Part shown: positions 5,392-12,372 of the stretch, piece after piece
How the letters are laid out: each line of letters starts with the position of its first letter
Position numbering within the stretch: position 1 is the stretch's first letter
NCBI GenBank assembly: GCA_964374115.1
Contig: CAYJXK010000028.1
Location: forward strand, 1-13,229
Direction: 5' to 3'
DNA from: CAYJXK01 sp964374115
Lineage (GTDB): Bacteria; Patescibacteriota; Patescibacteriia; Magasanikbacterales; UBA922
DNA length: 13,229 nt
Made by a program: the position numbers and the translations under genes
Notes under the pieces: generated by a model
The model's database searches: none
What the model was told of the DNA's origin: nothing
What the model saw: only the letters and a program-made list of their open reading frames with translations

Positions 5392-6702
5392 ATGTTTGGT
5401 CCACGTTTGCAGAAGAATCTTTCATGTCTCCTCGGCTTATTTCTCCGTCTCCTCCTCTTTCTTCTCCCATGGCAGACCATTTGGATTATTGTTGCGCCAG
5501 AAATTGGCGGGTCGAAGTGGGAGTATGGGACGATCGGATTTTACGCGACAGAAGGACTGCTTTGGTCTGCTGTAGTGGCGAGCATCTTTCTCATGGGCAT
5601 CTCCTATGCGCGTAGAGAGAGGAAGCAGTGGCGCTTCACGCCAGATCGGCGATTCGCGGCTATTGTTCTTCTTGTGGTGCTCTATGGTTTTCTTTCCAGT
5701 GTATGGGCGCCTGATACCAATCTCGCGCTTCAACACGCGCGCAGAATCCTTGAAGCATTTTTATTCTTTTTTCTTCTCTTGACCGGGCCACTCTCGCCAA
5801 AGACCGTCGTACTCTGGTTTATCGGCGGGAGTATTCTTCCGTCGCTTCTCGGCATTTTCCAATTTTTCAGCCAATCAACATTTTCTTCATCTCTTCTTGG
5901 TCTTTCAGCGCATCCTGCATGGCAGGCAGGGACATCGGTGGTTTCTTCTCTCGAGATCGGTCGGTGGTTGCGCGCGTATGGCACATTCGCGCACCCCAAT
6001 GTATTTGGAGGGTATTTGGTTGCTGTTCTTTTTTCTGTATGCGCGTTTTTTTTTCTCAAAGAGCGCGAAGAAGAAAAGAAATCTGCGTCAGGGAATAGGA
6101 TGTTGGTTTTTGTATCCGCTCCACTTATCGCAAGCGCTTTGTTTTTTACTTTCAGCCGGTCGGCGTGGCTTGGAGCCGGAGCGGTGATGGCCGCGTTTTT
6201 TTTTCGGAGACACTGCTCTTTCGTCCTTATGAGTATCATCGTGCTCTGTGCCTCGATTTCTTTTCTCTACGCGCCTCTTCTTACGACGCGAATTCAAACA
6301 TCCTCAGCCGAAGAAATTAGATCTCTTTCTGAACGACAACACGAATACGACGAAGCATGGAAATTATTTCTTACACATCCATTTTTTGGAGTCGGCGTCG
6401 GAAATTATACCGCGGCGCTGTATTTTAGTGACCCCACACGGTCTGGTTTTGCGTATCAGCCCGTGCATAATACGATCATCCTAGGCGTCGTGGAGTATGG
6501 AGTGATTGGGAGCCTGCTTTTTGGTTTGGTTTTTCTTTTTTGGTGGAAATGGGGGAAAAGGGTATCGTTTGGGGTGATCATCGGTATATCTGTGTTATTT
6601 CTTTTTGATCATTATTGGTATTCATCTTTTTCTGGCCTCATGTTTTCTGCGTTGGTGTGTTATGCTCTCACTATAAGAAGCGCTATTGCAGAAACACAAT
6701 AA
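5392..6702 (+). CDS. O-antigen ligase/polymerase family membrane protein (Wzy_C)
   Basis: A polytopic membrane protein of 436 residues with about 10-12 hydrophobic segments. Family landmarks are in order: RAYGTFAHPNVFGGYL, then FTFSRSAWLGAGAV with the conserved Arg. A large extracytoplasmic loop carries ERQHEYDEAWKLFLTHPFFGVGVGNY and ends in QPVHNTIILGVVEYGVIGSLLFG with the conserved His. WaaL-type enzymes join an undecaprenyl-linked glycan to an acceptor; related members polymerise glycans or glycosylate proteins. Which applies is not clear, and CPR cells may lack lipid A, so a surface glycan or S-layer role is possible (inference). ATG 5392 is chosen because the earlier in-frame ATG 5371 is buried in a perfect hairpin. 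The nucleotidyltransferase gene just upstream may act in the same pathway. Confidence 0.85.
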   Translation: MFGPRLQKNLSCLLGLFLRLLLFLLPWQTIWIIVAPEIGGSKWEYGTIGFYATEGLLWSAVVASIFLMGISYARRERKQWRFTPDRRFAAIVLLVVLYGFLSSVWAPDTNLALQHARRILEAFLFFFLLLTGPLSPKTVVLWFIGGSILPSLLGIFQFFSQSTFSSSLLGLSAHPAWQAGTSVVSSLEIGRWLRAYGTFAHPNVFGGYLVAVLFSVCAFFFLKEREEEKKSASGNRMLVFVSAPLIASALFFTFSRSAWLGAGAVMAAFFFRRHCSFVLMSIIVLCASISFLYAPLLTTRIQTSSAEEIRSLSERQHEYDEAWKLFLTHPFFGVGVGNYTAALYFSDPTRSGFAYQPVHNTIILGVVEYGVIGSLLFGLVFLFWWKWGKRVSFGVIIGISVLFLFDHYWYSSFSGLMFSALVCYALTIRSAIAETQ

Positions 6703-6749
6703 ATGTTTCATCATGGTGGACTCGCGTATGGAGAGCGGTCATGCACATC

Positions 6750-6758
6750 TTTTCCACA
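6750..6758 (+). promoter_or_regulatory. DnaA-box-like site TTTTCCACA
   Basis: An exact TTWTCCACA match. Its core belongs to a direct repeat of TCCACAGG at 6753-6760 and 6764-6771, with an 11-bp period (about one helical turn). This placement suits two protein subunits binding side by side. Confidence 0.3.
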
Positions 6759-6788
6759 GGACGTCCACAGGGGGGGTGAGAGATAAGC

Positions 6789-6837
6789 AAAAAAAATTTT
6801 TCTTGCATTTGACACACGTAAAATTGTGTGGGATACT
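6789..6837 (+). promoter_or_regulatory. Strong promoter with UP-like element for a small RNA
   Basis: TTGACA (6809-6814), a 17-base spacer and GATACT (6832-6837) predict a start near 6843-6844. An A8T5 tract (6789-6801, about -55 to -43) sits where an UP element binds the alpha-subunit C-terminal domain of RNA polymerase. Such an arrangement is usual for rRNA and abundant small RNA genes. No protein gene follows it before the groESL promoter. Confidence 0.65.
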
Positions 6838-6842
6838 GTATC

Positions 6843-6957
6843 AAACCCATGTGGAGTGGGGGGCGTACGTGCACGCTATCGAATCCGTGTTACTGACAGG
6901 CATCATGGATTCTCTGAATAGTCGGCATAGTGAGCCTCCCACCACGCGTGGGTTTTT
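6843..6957 (+). ncRNA. Predicted structured small RNA, about 115 nt, family not recognised
   Basis: The 5' end predicted from the promoter at 6809-6837 pairs with a 3' end that finishes in a U run. AAACCCATGTG (6843-6853) pairs with CGCGTGGGTTT (6945-6955): 11 bp with two G-U pairs. After a 2x2 mismatch, GTGGGGGGC (6856-6864) pairs with GCCTCCCAC (6934-6942): 9 bp with one G-U pair. Inside is an upper stem GAATCCGTG (6881-6889)/CATGGATTC (6904-6912) with a 14-base loop. The two are separated by a large bubble whose left side (CGCTAT, 6874-6879) can pair with ATAGT copies at 6918-6922 or 6927-6931. Closing stem, large bubble and terminal stem recall 6S RNA, but it is much shorter and shares no sequence I recognise. 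It lacks the SRP RNA core and a T arm, so it is not 4.5S RNA, tRNA or tmRNA. Confidence 0.6.
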
Positions 6958-6963
6958 GATTAT

Positions 6964-6972
6964 TGTGGAAAA
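6964..6972 (-). promoter_or_regulatory. DnaA-box-like site (minus strand TTTTCCACA)
   Basis: TGTGGAAAA on the + strand is TTTTCCACA on the other strand. It lies just upstream of the groESL -35 and faces the site at 6750-6758. A protein bound here could affect groESL transcription; this is speculative. Confidence 0.3.
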
Positions 6973-6990
6973 CTCGATATCGAAGGGGGC

Positions 6991-7018
6991 TTGACAGTTT
7001 TTTTCGTTCCTGTAGAAT
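6991..7018 (+). promoter_or_regulatory. groESL promoter (TTGACA-N16-TAGAAT)
   Basis: A perfect -35 (6991-6996), a 16-base spacer and TAGAAT (7013-7018) with one mismatch predict a start near 7025. The CIRCE operator begins only a few bases downstream, the usual arrangement for HrcA-repressed sigma70 heat-shock promoters. Confidence 0.8.
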
Positions 7019-7028
7019 GGAGGTGGAA

Positions 7029-7055
7029 TTGGCACTCGAGTCAATCGAGTGATAA
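7029..7055 (+). promoter_or_regulatory. CIRCE operator for HrcA repressor
   Basis: TTGGCACTC, nine bases, then GAGTGATAA: the CIRCE consensus is TTAGCACTC-N9-GAGTGCTAA. Arm length and 9-base spacing are exact, with one changed base in each arm. It overlaps the start region of the groESL transcript. HrcA bound here represses groESL until heat shock; hrcA itself is outside the window. Confidence 0.9.
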
Positions 7056-7118
7056 ATGAGCGGCATTTTTCGCTTTTGAAGTTTTTTGATTTATAAACAG
7101 TTTTAACAAGGGAAACCT

Positions 7119-7418
7119 ATGAATATACGCCCGCTTGGCGACCATATACTGGTCAAGCCAATCAAGGAGGATGAAGTGACAAAGTCTGGTATTGTGCTTC
7201 CAGACACGGTTGAAAAGGAAAAAAAGATGGAAGGAGAAGTTATCGCAATCGGTCCGGGAAAGGTGCTCGAAAACGGAAGCAGATCCACGATGGAGGTCAA
7301 AGTTGGCGATCGGATTCTTTTCAAGAAATGGGGAGGAGACGAAGTGGAAATTGGTGACGAAGAGTACAAAATTATTTCTCAAGAAGATGTGCTTGCTATC
7401 ATGATTCAGAATTCTTAA
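7119..7418 (+). CDS. groES: Co-chaperonin GroES (Cpn10)
   Basis: GroES forms the seven-subunit lid of the GroEL folding chamber. The 99-residue product shows the family start (IRPLGDHILVKPIKEDE), the mobile loop that contacts GroEL (about 18-32, with GIVLP at 24-28), the roof region and IAIGPGKVLENG, and ends in YKIISQEDVLAIM. Length is normal for the family. It is first in a two-gene operon behind a sigma70-type promoter and CIRCE operator. The 5' leader is about 95 bases; AAGGGA six bases before the ATG is one of the few Shine-Dalgarno-like sites in the window. groEL follows after 11 bases. Confidence 0.97.
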   Translation: MNIRPLGDHILVKPIKEDEVTKSGIVLPDTVEKEKKMEGEVIAIGPGKVLENGSRSTMEVKVGDRILFKKWGGDEVEIGDEEYKIISQEDVLAIMIQNS

Positions 7419-7429
7419 TTCTTCAACAT

Positions 7430-9178
7430 ATGGCCAAACAAATTAAATTCAGCGACGACGCGCGACACGCATTGGTTCGCGGGGTGAATATGCTTGCAAA
7501 TACCGTGAAAGTCACGCTCGGTCCCAAAGGACGCAATGTGGTGCTCGATAGAGGGTTTGGAACTCCGACCATTACCAAAGATGGCGTGACCGTTGCCAAA
7601 GAAATTGAACTCGATGATAAATTTGAAAATATTGGCGCGGAACTCGTGAAAGAGGTCGCCAGCAAAACAAATGATGTGGCAGGAGACGGAACCACCACCG
7701 CGACTGTTCTCGCGCAGGCGATTGTGCAGGAAGGAATGAAAAATGTTACTGCTGGAGCAAATCCAGTCGCGCTCAATCGCGGACTTCACAAAGGAGCCGA
7801 GGCGATTGTGAAGATGCTTACAGAAAAAATTTCAAAGCCAGTAGAGGAAGATGAAATAGCGAATGTCGCCGCGATCTCAGCGAATGATCCTGAAATCGGA
7901 AAGAAAATCGCTGAAGCGCTCAAAGAGGTCGGCAAAGATGGTGTTGTGACCGTCGAGGAATCGCAATCATTCGGTATGGAGATTGAGACGGTGAAGGGGA
8001 TGCGATTTGACAAAGGATATGTGTCTCCATACATGATTACGAATTCGGATCGCATGGAAGCAGAATATCAAAATGTTCCTATCCTTATTACAGATAAGAA
8101 GATTTCTTCAGTCGAAGACATCTTACCGGTCCTTGAGAAGGTCGCGGAATCAGGACGCAAAGAACTCGTAATTATTGCAGAAGATGTCGAGGGTCAAGCG
8201 CTCGCAACATTTGTCGTGAATAAACTGCGTGGTACGTTTCATGTGCTCGCGGTGAAAGCTCCTGGATTTGGAGATCGCCGCAAAGAGATGCTTCAAGACA
8301 TCGCGGTTTTGACCGGCGGACGCGTGATTTCCGAAGATATTGGACTCAAACTCGAGAACGCGACACTCACGGATCTGGGGCAAGCTCGCAAAGTGATTGC
8401 GACCAAAGAGTACACTACCATCGTCGAAGGCAAAGGCGACGAAGGAGCGGTGAAAGATCGCGTGGCTCAGATTCGCACACTTATCGAACAAACAGATTCA
8501 GAATTTGATCGCGAAAAGCTGCAAGAACGGCTGGCCAAGCTTGCCGGGGGCGTTGCGGTGATCAAAGTGGGCGCCGCGACAGAAACAGAAATGAAAGAAA
8601 TAAAACATCGTATCGAAGACGCGGTCGGCGCCACAAAAGCGGCAATCGAAGAAGGTGTGGTCGCCGGTGGTGGCGTGGCCCTTATTCGCGCCGCAAAAGC
8701 GCTCGATGAACTCAATCTTTTGGACGAAGAGATGGTCGCGGTGAAAATCTTGCGCCGCGCGCTTGAAGCGCCGCTTCGAACCATTGCGGACAATGCGGGT
8801 CAAGACGGCGCGATCATTGTCGAGAGAGTCAACAAAGCAAGTGGCAATTTTGGATTTAATGCCGCGACAGGCGCCGATGAGCCGGATATGATTGTCGCTG
8901 GGATCATTGACCCAACAAAAGTAACCAGATTCGCGCTTCAAAACGCGGTCTCGATTGCTGGGATGTTTCTCACCACCGAGGCGGTGATTACCGATCTTCC
9001 GAAAAAAGAAGAGCCAATGTCGGGCGGCATGGGCGGCGGCATGGGNNNNNNNNNNNNNNNNNNNNNNNNNNNNNNNNNNNNNNNNNNNNNNNNNNNNNNN
9101 NNNNNNNNNNNNNNNNNNNNNNNNNNNNNNNNNNNNNNNNNNNNNGGCGGCATGGGCGGCGGCATGGGGATGATGTAG
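7430..9178 (+). CDS. groEL: Chaperonin GroEL (Cpn60), interrupted by assembly gap
   Basis: GroEL is the ATP-driven double-ring chaperonin that folds proteins in the cytoplasm. It shows the nucleotide-binding motifs TLGPKGRNVVLDRGFG and GDGTTTATVLAQAI, and the catalytic-Asp segment RIEDAVGATKAAIEEGVVAGGG. It also has the apical domain segment VKAPGFGDRRKEMLQDIAVLTGG and the C-terminal TTEAVITDLPKKEE, followed by a Gly-Gly-Met tail ending GMGMM. A run of 100 N's at 9046-9145 lies in the tail. With the N's left out the protein is about 549 residues, which is the normal GroEL length, so little or nothing is probably missing. It is the second gene of the HrcA/CIRCE-controlled operon, with no Shine-Dalgarno site before its ATG. 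A strong terminator follows. Confidence 0.97.
   Translation: MAKQIKFSDDARHALVRGVNMLANTVKVTLGPKGRNVVLDRGFGTPTITKDGVTVAKEIELDDKFENIGAELVKEVASKTNDVAGDGTTTATVLAQAIVQEGMKNVTAGANPVALNRGLHKGAEAIVKMLTEKISKPVEEDEIANVAAISANDPEIGKKIAEALKEVGKDGVVTVEESQSFGMEIETVKGMRFDKGYVSPYMITNSDRMEAEYQNVPILITDKKISSVEDILPVLEKVAESGRKELVIIAEDVEGQALATFVVNKLRGTFHVLAVKAPGFGDRRKEMLQDIAVLTGGRVISEDIGLKLENATLTDLGQARKVIATKEYTTIVEGKGDEGAVKDRVAQIRTLIEQTDSEFDREKLQERLAKLAGGVAVIKVGAATETEMKEIKHRIEDAVGATKAAIEEGVVAGGGVALIRAAKALDELNLLDEEMVAVKILRRALEAPLRTIADNAGQDGAIIVERVNKASGNFGFNAATGADEPDMIVAGIIDPTKVTRFALQNAVSIAGMFLTTEAVITDLPKKEEPMSGGMGGGMXXXXXXXXXXXXXXXXXXXXXXXXXXXXXXXXXXGGMGGGMGMM
9046..9145. other. Assembly gap (100 N) inside the groEL tail repeat
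   Basis: Exactly 100 N's, the usual placeholder for a gap of unknown size. The same 23-base unit (GGCGGCATGGGC, GGCGGCATGGG) occurs on both sides, so two contig ends probably stop in the same Gly-Gly-Met coding repeat. The true gap may be zero or negative. Confidence 0.95.
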
Positions 9179-9219
9179 GACATGACGCAGATACGCGAAT
9201 AATATTCTGCATGAAAAAT

Positions 9220-9255
9220 AACCCTTTCGATATGTTCGAGGGGGTTGTTTTTTTT
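9220..9255 (+). terminator. Intrinsic terminator of the groESL operon
   Basis: AACCCTTTCGA (9220-9230) pairs with TCGAGGGGGTT (9236-9246): 11 bp with two G-U pairs and a TATGT loop. One base later comes a run of eight T's (9248-9255). It lies about 40 bases after the groEL stop. Confidence 0.9.
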
Positions 9256-9277
9256 GTTGATTTTGGTAGGATGGATG

Positions 9278-9309
9278 TTGTAGAGACGCATTGCAATGCG
9301 TCTCTACAA
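9278..9309. repeat. Perfect 32-bp palindrome (TTGTAGAGACGCATTG type)
   Basis: TTGTAGAGACGCATTG (9278-9293) is followed directly by its exact reverse complement (9294-9309), with no spacer. Palindromes built on GTAGAGACGC...GCGTCTCTAC are, from memory, scattered as intergenic repeats in cyanobacteria and other bacteria, behaving like small REP/MITE-type elements. This copy lies between the groESL terminator and prfB, ending 19 bases before the prfB ATG, so it forms part of the prfB leader. Confidence 0.85.
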
Positions 9310-9328
9310 TCGATGAAAACGCTTGTAT

Positions 9329-10453
9329 ATGACTGAAGAGATAAAACAACTTGAACAGCTCAGAGATCGTATCGCGTCAACGTGGCAACTGCTGAACGTG
9401 GATTTTTTGATTGCTAATATGCATGGTCTGGAGCGCGAAATGCAAGCTCCAGATTTTTGGACGGATCAAGACAATGCGACGCGGGTGAGTAGGCGCCATG
9501 AGGAAATCAGAAAGGAAATAGAAACATGGACCAATATGAAGGAAGAAGTGGAAGAATTGATGAGCTTCTCTCACGAGCTCGAAAAGCAGCCGGACGAAGA
9601 ATTGGGGATGGAGATGCATACAAAAATTATGGAGTTGACAAAAGAATTTGAAACGCTTGAATTTTTTCTTTTATTGAACAGCAAACACGATCACAAGAAC
9701 GCGATTGTGGCAGTGCACGCGGGGAGCGGCGGCACCGAAGCCCAAGATTGGGCAGAGATGCTTTTGCGCATGGTGCTTCGATACGCGGAAAAAAAAGGAT
9801 GGAAGACCACGATCATTGATGAATCGCGCGGGAGTGAAGCCGGGATCAAGTCCGCAATGTTTCGCGTCGCTGGCCGTTATGCCTATGGGCATCTCAAATC
9901 GGAACACGGGACACATCGGCTGGTGCGCATTTCTCCATTCGACGCGGAGAAAATGCGCCATACGTCGTTTGCGCTTATCGAGGTATTGCCAGAAGCAGAG
10001 GAGAGCGATATCGTGGCGCTGAACGAGAATGATCTCATGATTGACACATTTCGTTCTGGCGGCGCTGGAGGACAAAATGTGAACAAAGTAGAAACCGCTG
10101 TTCGTATTACGCATGTCCCGACCGGCATTGTCGTCGCCTGCCAGAATGAACGATCGCAACATCAAAATAGAGAAACGGCGCTTCGTATTCTGCATTCCAA
10201 ACTAGAACAACTTCAGGAAACAAAAGAAGTAGAAGAACGGTTGAAACTTCGCGGTGAGTACAAAAGTCCGGAATGGGGGAGTCAGATCCGCTCCTACGTT
10301 CTTCATCCCTACAAAATGGTCAAAGACCTGCGAACACGATATGAGACCGCTGATCCAGAGGCGGTGTTGAATGGAGAGCTTGGTGGATTGGTAGAGGCGT
10401 ATTTGCGGTGGATAAAAACAGATGAAAATTCTCATTTCTCATGTAATTCATAG
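9329..10453 (+). CDS. prfB: Peptide chain release factor 2 (RF2)
   Basis: RF2 recognises UGA and UAA stops and triggers peptide release in the ribosome. The 374-residue product has an N-terminal helical domain, HAGSGGTEAQDWAEML, the codon-reading tripeptide Ser202-Pro203-Phe204 in RISPFDAEKMRHTSF (SPF marks RF2; RF1 has PxT), and the catalytic GGQ at 247-249. It ends in the usual WGSQIRSYVLHPYKMVKDLRT block. The reading frame is continuous: the in-frame UGA and +1 frameshift that control prfB in many bacteria are absent. Start ATG 9329 is preferred to an in-frame TTG at 9323. There is no Shine-Dalgarno site, and a 32-bp palindrome lies just upstream. A weak promoter (TTGTTT 9245-9250, N16, TAGGAT 9267-9272) may serve it. 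Confidence 0.96.
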   Translation: MTEEIKQLEQLRDRIASTWQLLNVDFLIANMHGLEREMQAPDFWTDQDNATRVSRRHEEIRKEIETWTNMKEEVEELMSFSHELEKQPDEELGMEMHTKIMELTKEFETLEFFLLLNSKHDHKNAIVAVHAGSGGTEAQDWAEMLLRMVLRYAEKKGWKTTIIDESRGSEAGIKSAMFRVAGRYAYGHLKSEHGTHRLVRISPFDAEKMRHTSFALIEVLPEAEESDIVALNENDLMIDTFRSGGAGGQNVNKVETAVRITHVPTGIVVACQNERSQHQNRETALRILHSKLEQLQETKEVEERLKLRGEYKSPEWGSQIRSYVLHPYKMVKDLRTRYETADPEAVLNGELGGLVEAYLRWIKTDENSHFSCNS

Positions 10454-10533
10454 CGAGTTTCCGTGTCTCTCGCGCTCTCCCAAGCGCCATTCAGTCACTT
10501 TTTTTTGTCTGCAACTCTGTGGGCCATATCTGT

Positions 10534-11139
10534 ATGAACATCATTCCTGCCATTGATCTTGTACTATCTGATATTGTTATTGCTCTCCGAGCTGGTCAGA
10601 CATTCGTCTATCCCACCGAGACCTGCTATGGACTCGGATGCGATGCGACAAACACCAAGGCGGTCGCCCGTGTATTTGAGATAAAACAGCGACAAGAAGA
10701 CAAACCCGTGCTCGTGGTGATGGCTGATATTGATATGGCGATGCGCTCTATCAAATGGAATGGAACAATCGAAAAACTCGCTCGCCGTTTTTGGCCAGGG
10801 GCACTCACGATTGTGGCATATCCAAAAGTGCCGCATGGGTTTGGAGAAGGGATTCTCGGGCCACGCGGGATGGTCGCGTTTCGTGTCACATCGCATCCGA
10901 TTGCGGCAAGCCTTTGTCGCGCCATCGCTGCGCCGCTCGTCTCTACTTCTGCCAACATTGCTTCACGTGAGAGTCCGTATGCTATTGAAGAAGTTATCAG
11001 GATGTTTGAACATACTGCTCATCAGCCGGATGTTATTATTGATGCAGGGGAACTTTCACATCACAGTCCTTCCACGATTGTGCGGGTGGCCGGGGATTCA
11101 ATTGAGGTGTTGCGGCAGGGGGAAGTGGTGGTGAAGTGA
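10534..11139 (+). CDS. tsaC: TsaC/Sua5/YrdC threonylcarbamoyl-AMP synthase
   Basis: This enzyme makes threonylcarbamoyl-AMP from Thr, bicarbonate and ATP, the first step of the t6A37 modification of tRNAs reading ANN codons. The 201-residue product is the short (TsaC/YwlC core) type. It shows YPTETCYGLGCDA (26-38), the ATP-site segment KQRQEDKPV (51-59), RRFWPGALTIV (84-94), and STSAN (137-141). The usual Ser-Gly after STSANI is Ala-Ser here. ATG 10534 is preferred to an in-frame GTG at 10519; neither has a ribosome site. It follows prfB after 80 bases and is followed six bases later by the transporter gene, so tsaC, the transporter and rsmA are probably one unit. Confidence 0.93.
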   Translation: MNIIPAIDLVLSDIVIALRAGQTFVYPTETCYGLGCDATNTKAVARVFEIKQRQEDKPVLVVMADIDMAMRSIKWNGTIEKLARRFWPGALTIVAYPKVPHGFGEGILGPRGMVAFRVTSHPIAASLCRAIAAPLVSTSANIASRESPYAIEEVIRMFEHTAHQPDVIIDAGELSHHSPSTIVRVAGDSIEVLRQGEVVVK

Positions 11140-11145
11140 AGAAAT

Positions 11146-12372
11146 ATGCCTGACCAGAGAAACCAACAATTACGCAACAATTTTCGCCGGATGTTTTGGA
11201 TCCAGGCGTTTTTGAATCTCAAGATGATCAATATCGTCTTGCCGCTTTTTTATCTTCGTCGCGGACTTGAGTTATCGGATATTTTCCTTCTCAATCTTTT
11301 TTGGGCCGCGAGTTCTCTTCTTTTTGAAGTGCCCTCGAGCTATCTCGCGGATCGGTGGGGTAGAAAGAAAACCATGATGCTTGGAGTTTTCCTGATGAGT
11401 TGTCATTGGATATGGCTTTTTTTTGCTGAAGGTTTTTTTCAGCTTGCCATCGCCCATATTTTCTATGGCATATCATTTGCCTGTATTTCTGGCACAGACC
11501 AGGCATTGTTTTATGATACGGCCAAGGAACTGGGCGAAGAGAAAACCACGTTTGGCAAACTTGGGAAATATCGGGGCGCTACTCACGTATTTAAGATCGT
11601 CACGCCTATTGTCGCTGTGCTTCTGGCCCGTGATCTTACCAACCTCCAATTTTTTCTTCTCCTTTCCATTGATCTTATTGCGACATTCTTGTCGTTTTTC
11701 TTTGCGTCCCGCCTCGTTGAGCCATCCCATTCCCTGGATCTCGAACGGCTCGAGAAAGGCGTATTTCGGGATGGATGGAAATTGCTGTGGGACGATAAAA
11801 ATCTCATGAAAGCAATCATGAATAAAGAGCTTCTTTTTTTTGCGGTGTTTATTTGTTGGAGTTTTTTTCAAAAATTTTTTATTGATCTGGGGCTGTCTAT
11901 TGTTGTGATCGGTATTGGATGGGGAGCGCGGCATGGTGTGATGCTTGTGTTTGATTGGTTTGTCCATCGAATCAAAGCATGGACCGAGCATACGCTCGAG
12001 GAAGCGATTCATATCTTCAACATCCTCTTCACGTTGACGGTGGCGGTATTTCTCATTTTTTTGTTTCGATTTTCTGGTATGGTGATGCTATTGTTTATTA
12101 TCTTTCTTGTGTTTACTTTGTTCGAGGCGTTTCGATACCCATTTTTTGACGAGATGTTTCATAAAAAATTTTTTTCCTACAATCGGGCGACCACATTATC
12201 TCTCACGAATATATTTCACAATATGCTTGAATTTCCATTATTTCTTTTTGCCGCTCTTTTGATTGGCGTGGACGTGCGGTATTCCTATATATTTATTTTT
12301 CTTCTTGGGATTGTCACGGTATTCTTTTTTAGAATATCGAATGGGGAACAGGGGAAAGCTTTGACGCTATGA
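11146..12372 (+). CDS. Major facilitator superfamily (MFS) transporter
   Basis: A 408-residue membrane protein with about 12 hydrophobic segments. Residues 61-80 read EVPSSYLADRWGRKKTMMLG, matching the MFS motif A (D-x-x-G-R-R/K) in the loop between helices 2 and 3. A charged middle loop (about 188-215, RLVEPSHSLDLERLEKGVFRD) separates the two halves. Substrate cannot be told from sequence; sugars, drugs or peptides are all possible, and it is placed in the inner membrane. It starts six bases after tsaC with no Shine-Dalgarno site, and its stop overlaps the rsmA start by four bases (ATGA), indicating translational coupling. It is unrelated in function to its rRNA and tRNA modification neighbours. 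Confidence 0.85.
   Translation: MPDQRNQQLRNNFRRMFWIQAFLNLKMINIVLPLFYLRRGLELSDIFLLNLFWAASSLLFEVPSSYLADRWGRKKTMMLGVFLMSCHWIWLFFAEGFFQLAIAHIFYGISFACISGTDQALFYDTAKELGEEKTTFGKLGKYRGATHVFKIVTPIVAVLLARDLTNLQFFLLLSIDLIATFLSFFFASRLVEPSHSLDLERLEKGVFRDGWKLLWDDKNLMKAIMNKELLFFAVFICWSFFQKFFIDLGLSIVVIGIGWGARHGVMLVFDWFVHRIKAWTEHTLEEAIHIFNILFTLTVAVFLIFLFRFSGMVMLLFIIFLVFTLFEAFRYPFFDEMFHKKFFSYNRATTLSLTNIFHNMLEFPLFLFAALLIGVDVRYSYIFIFLLGIVTVFFFRISNGEQGKALTL

Noticed and set aside
6787..6806. A/T palindrome GCAAA...TTTTTCTTGC as a terminator of the ligase gene
   Set aside because: The stem is almost all A-T and it sits exactly at the UP-element position of the promoter at 6809, which explains it better.
6858..6944. 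Possible tRNA: GGGGGGC pairs with GCCTCCC followed by ACCA
   Set aside because: There is no T arm or T loop before the 3' strand, no D arm and no credible anticodon arm. The pairing is better explained as part of the longer 20-bp closing stem of the predicted small RNA.
6686..6994. 102-codon + strand ORF over the groESL upstream region
   Set aside because: It overlaps the end of the ligase gene and runs across a promoter, a structured RNA and its terminator. Its composition is unlike a folded protein and it lacks family motifs.
8498..9349. 283-codon minus-strand ORF opposite groEL
   Set aside because: It is antisense to a certain gene, spans the N run and has His/Cys-rich composition produced by the opposite strand of groEL codons.
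10454..10533. Terminator between prfB and tsaC (GCGCT/AGCGC hairpin, 10472-10487, then eight T's near 10500)
   Set aside because: The stem is only 5 bp and the T run starts more than ten bases after it, so it does not fit an intrinsic terminator; tsaC may be co-transcribed with prfB.
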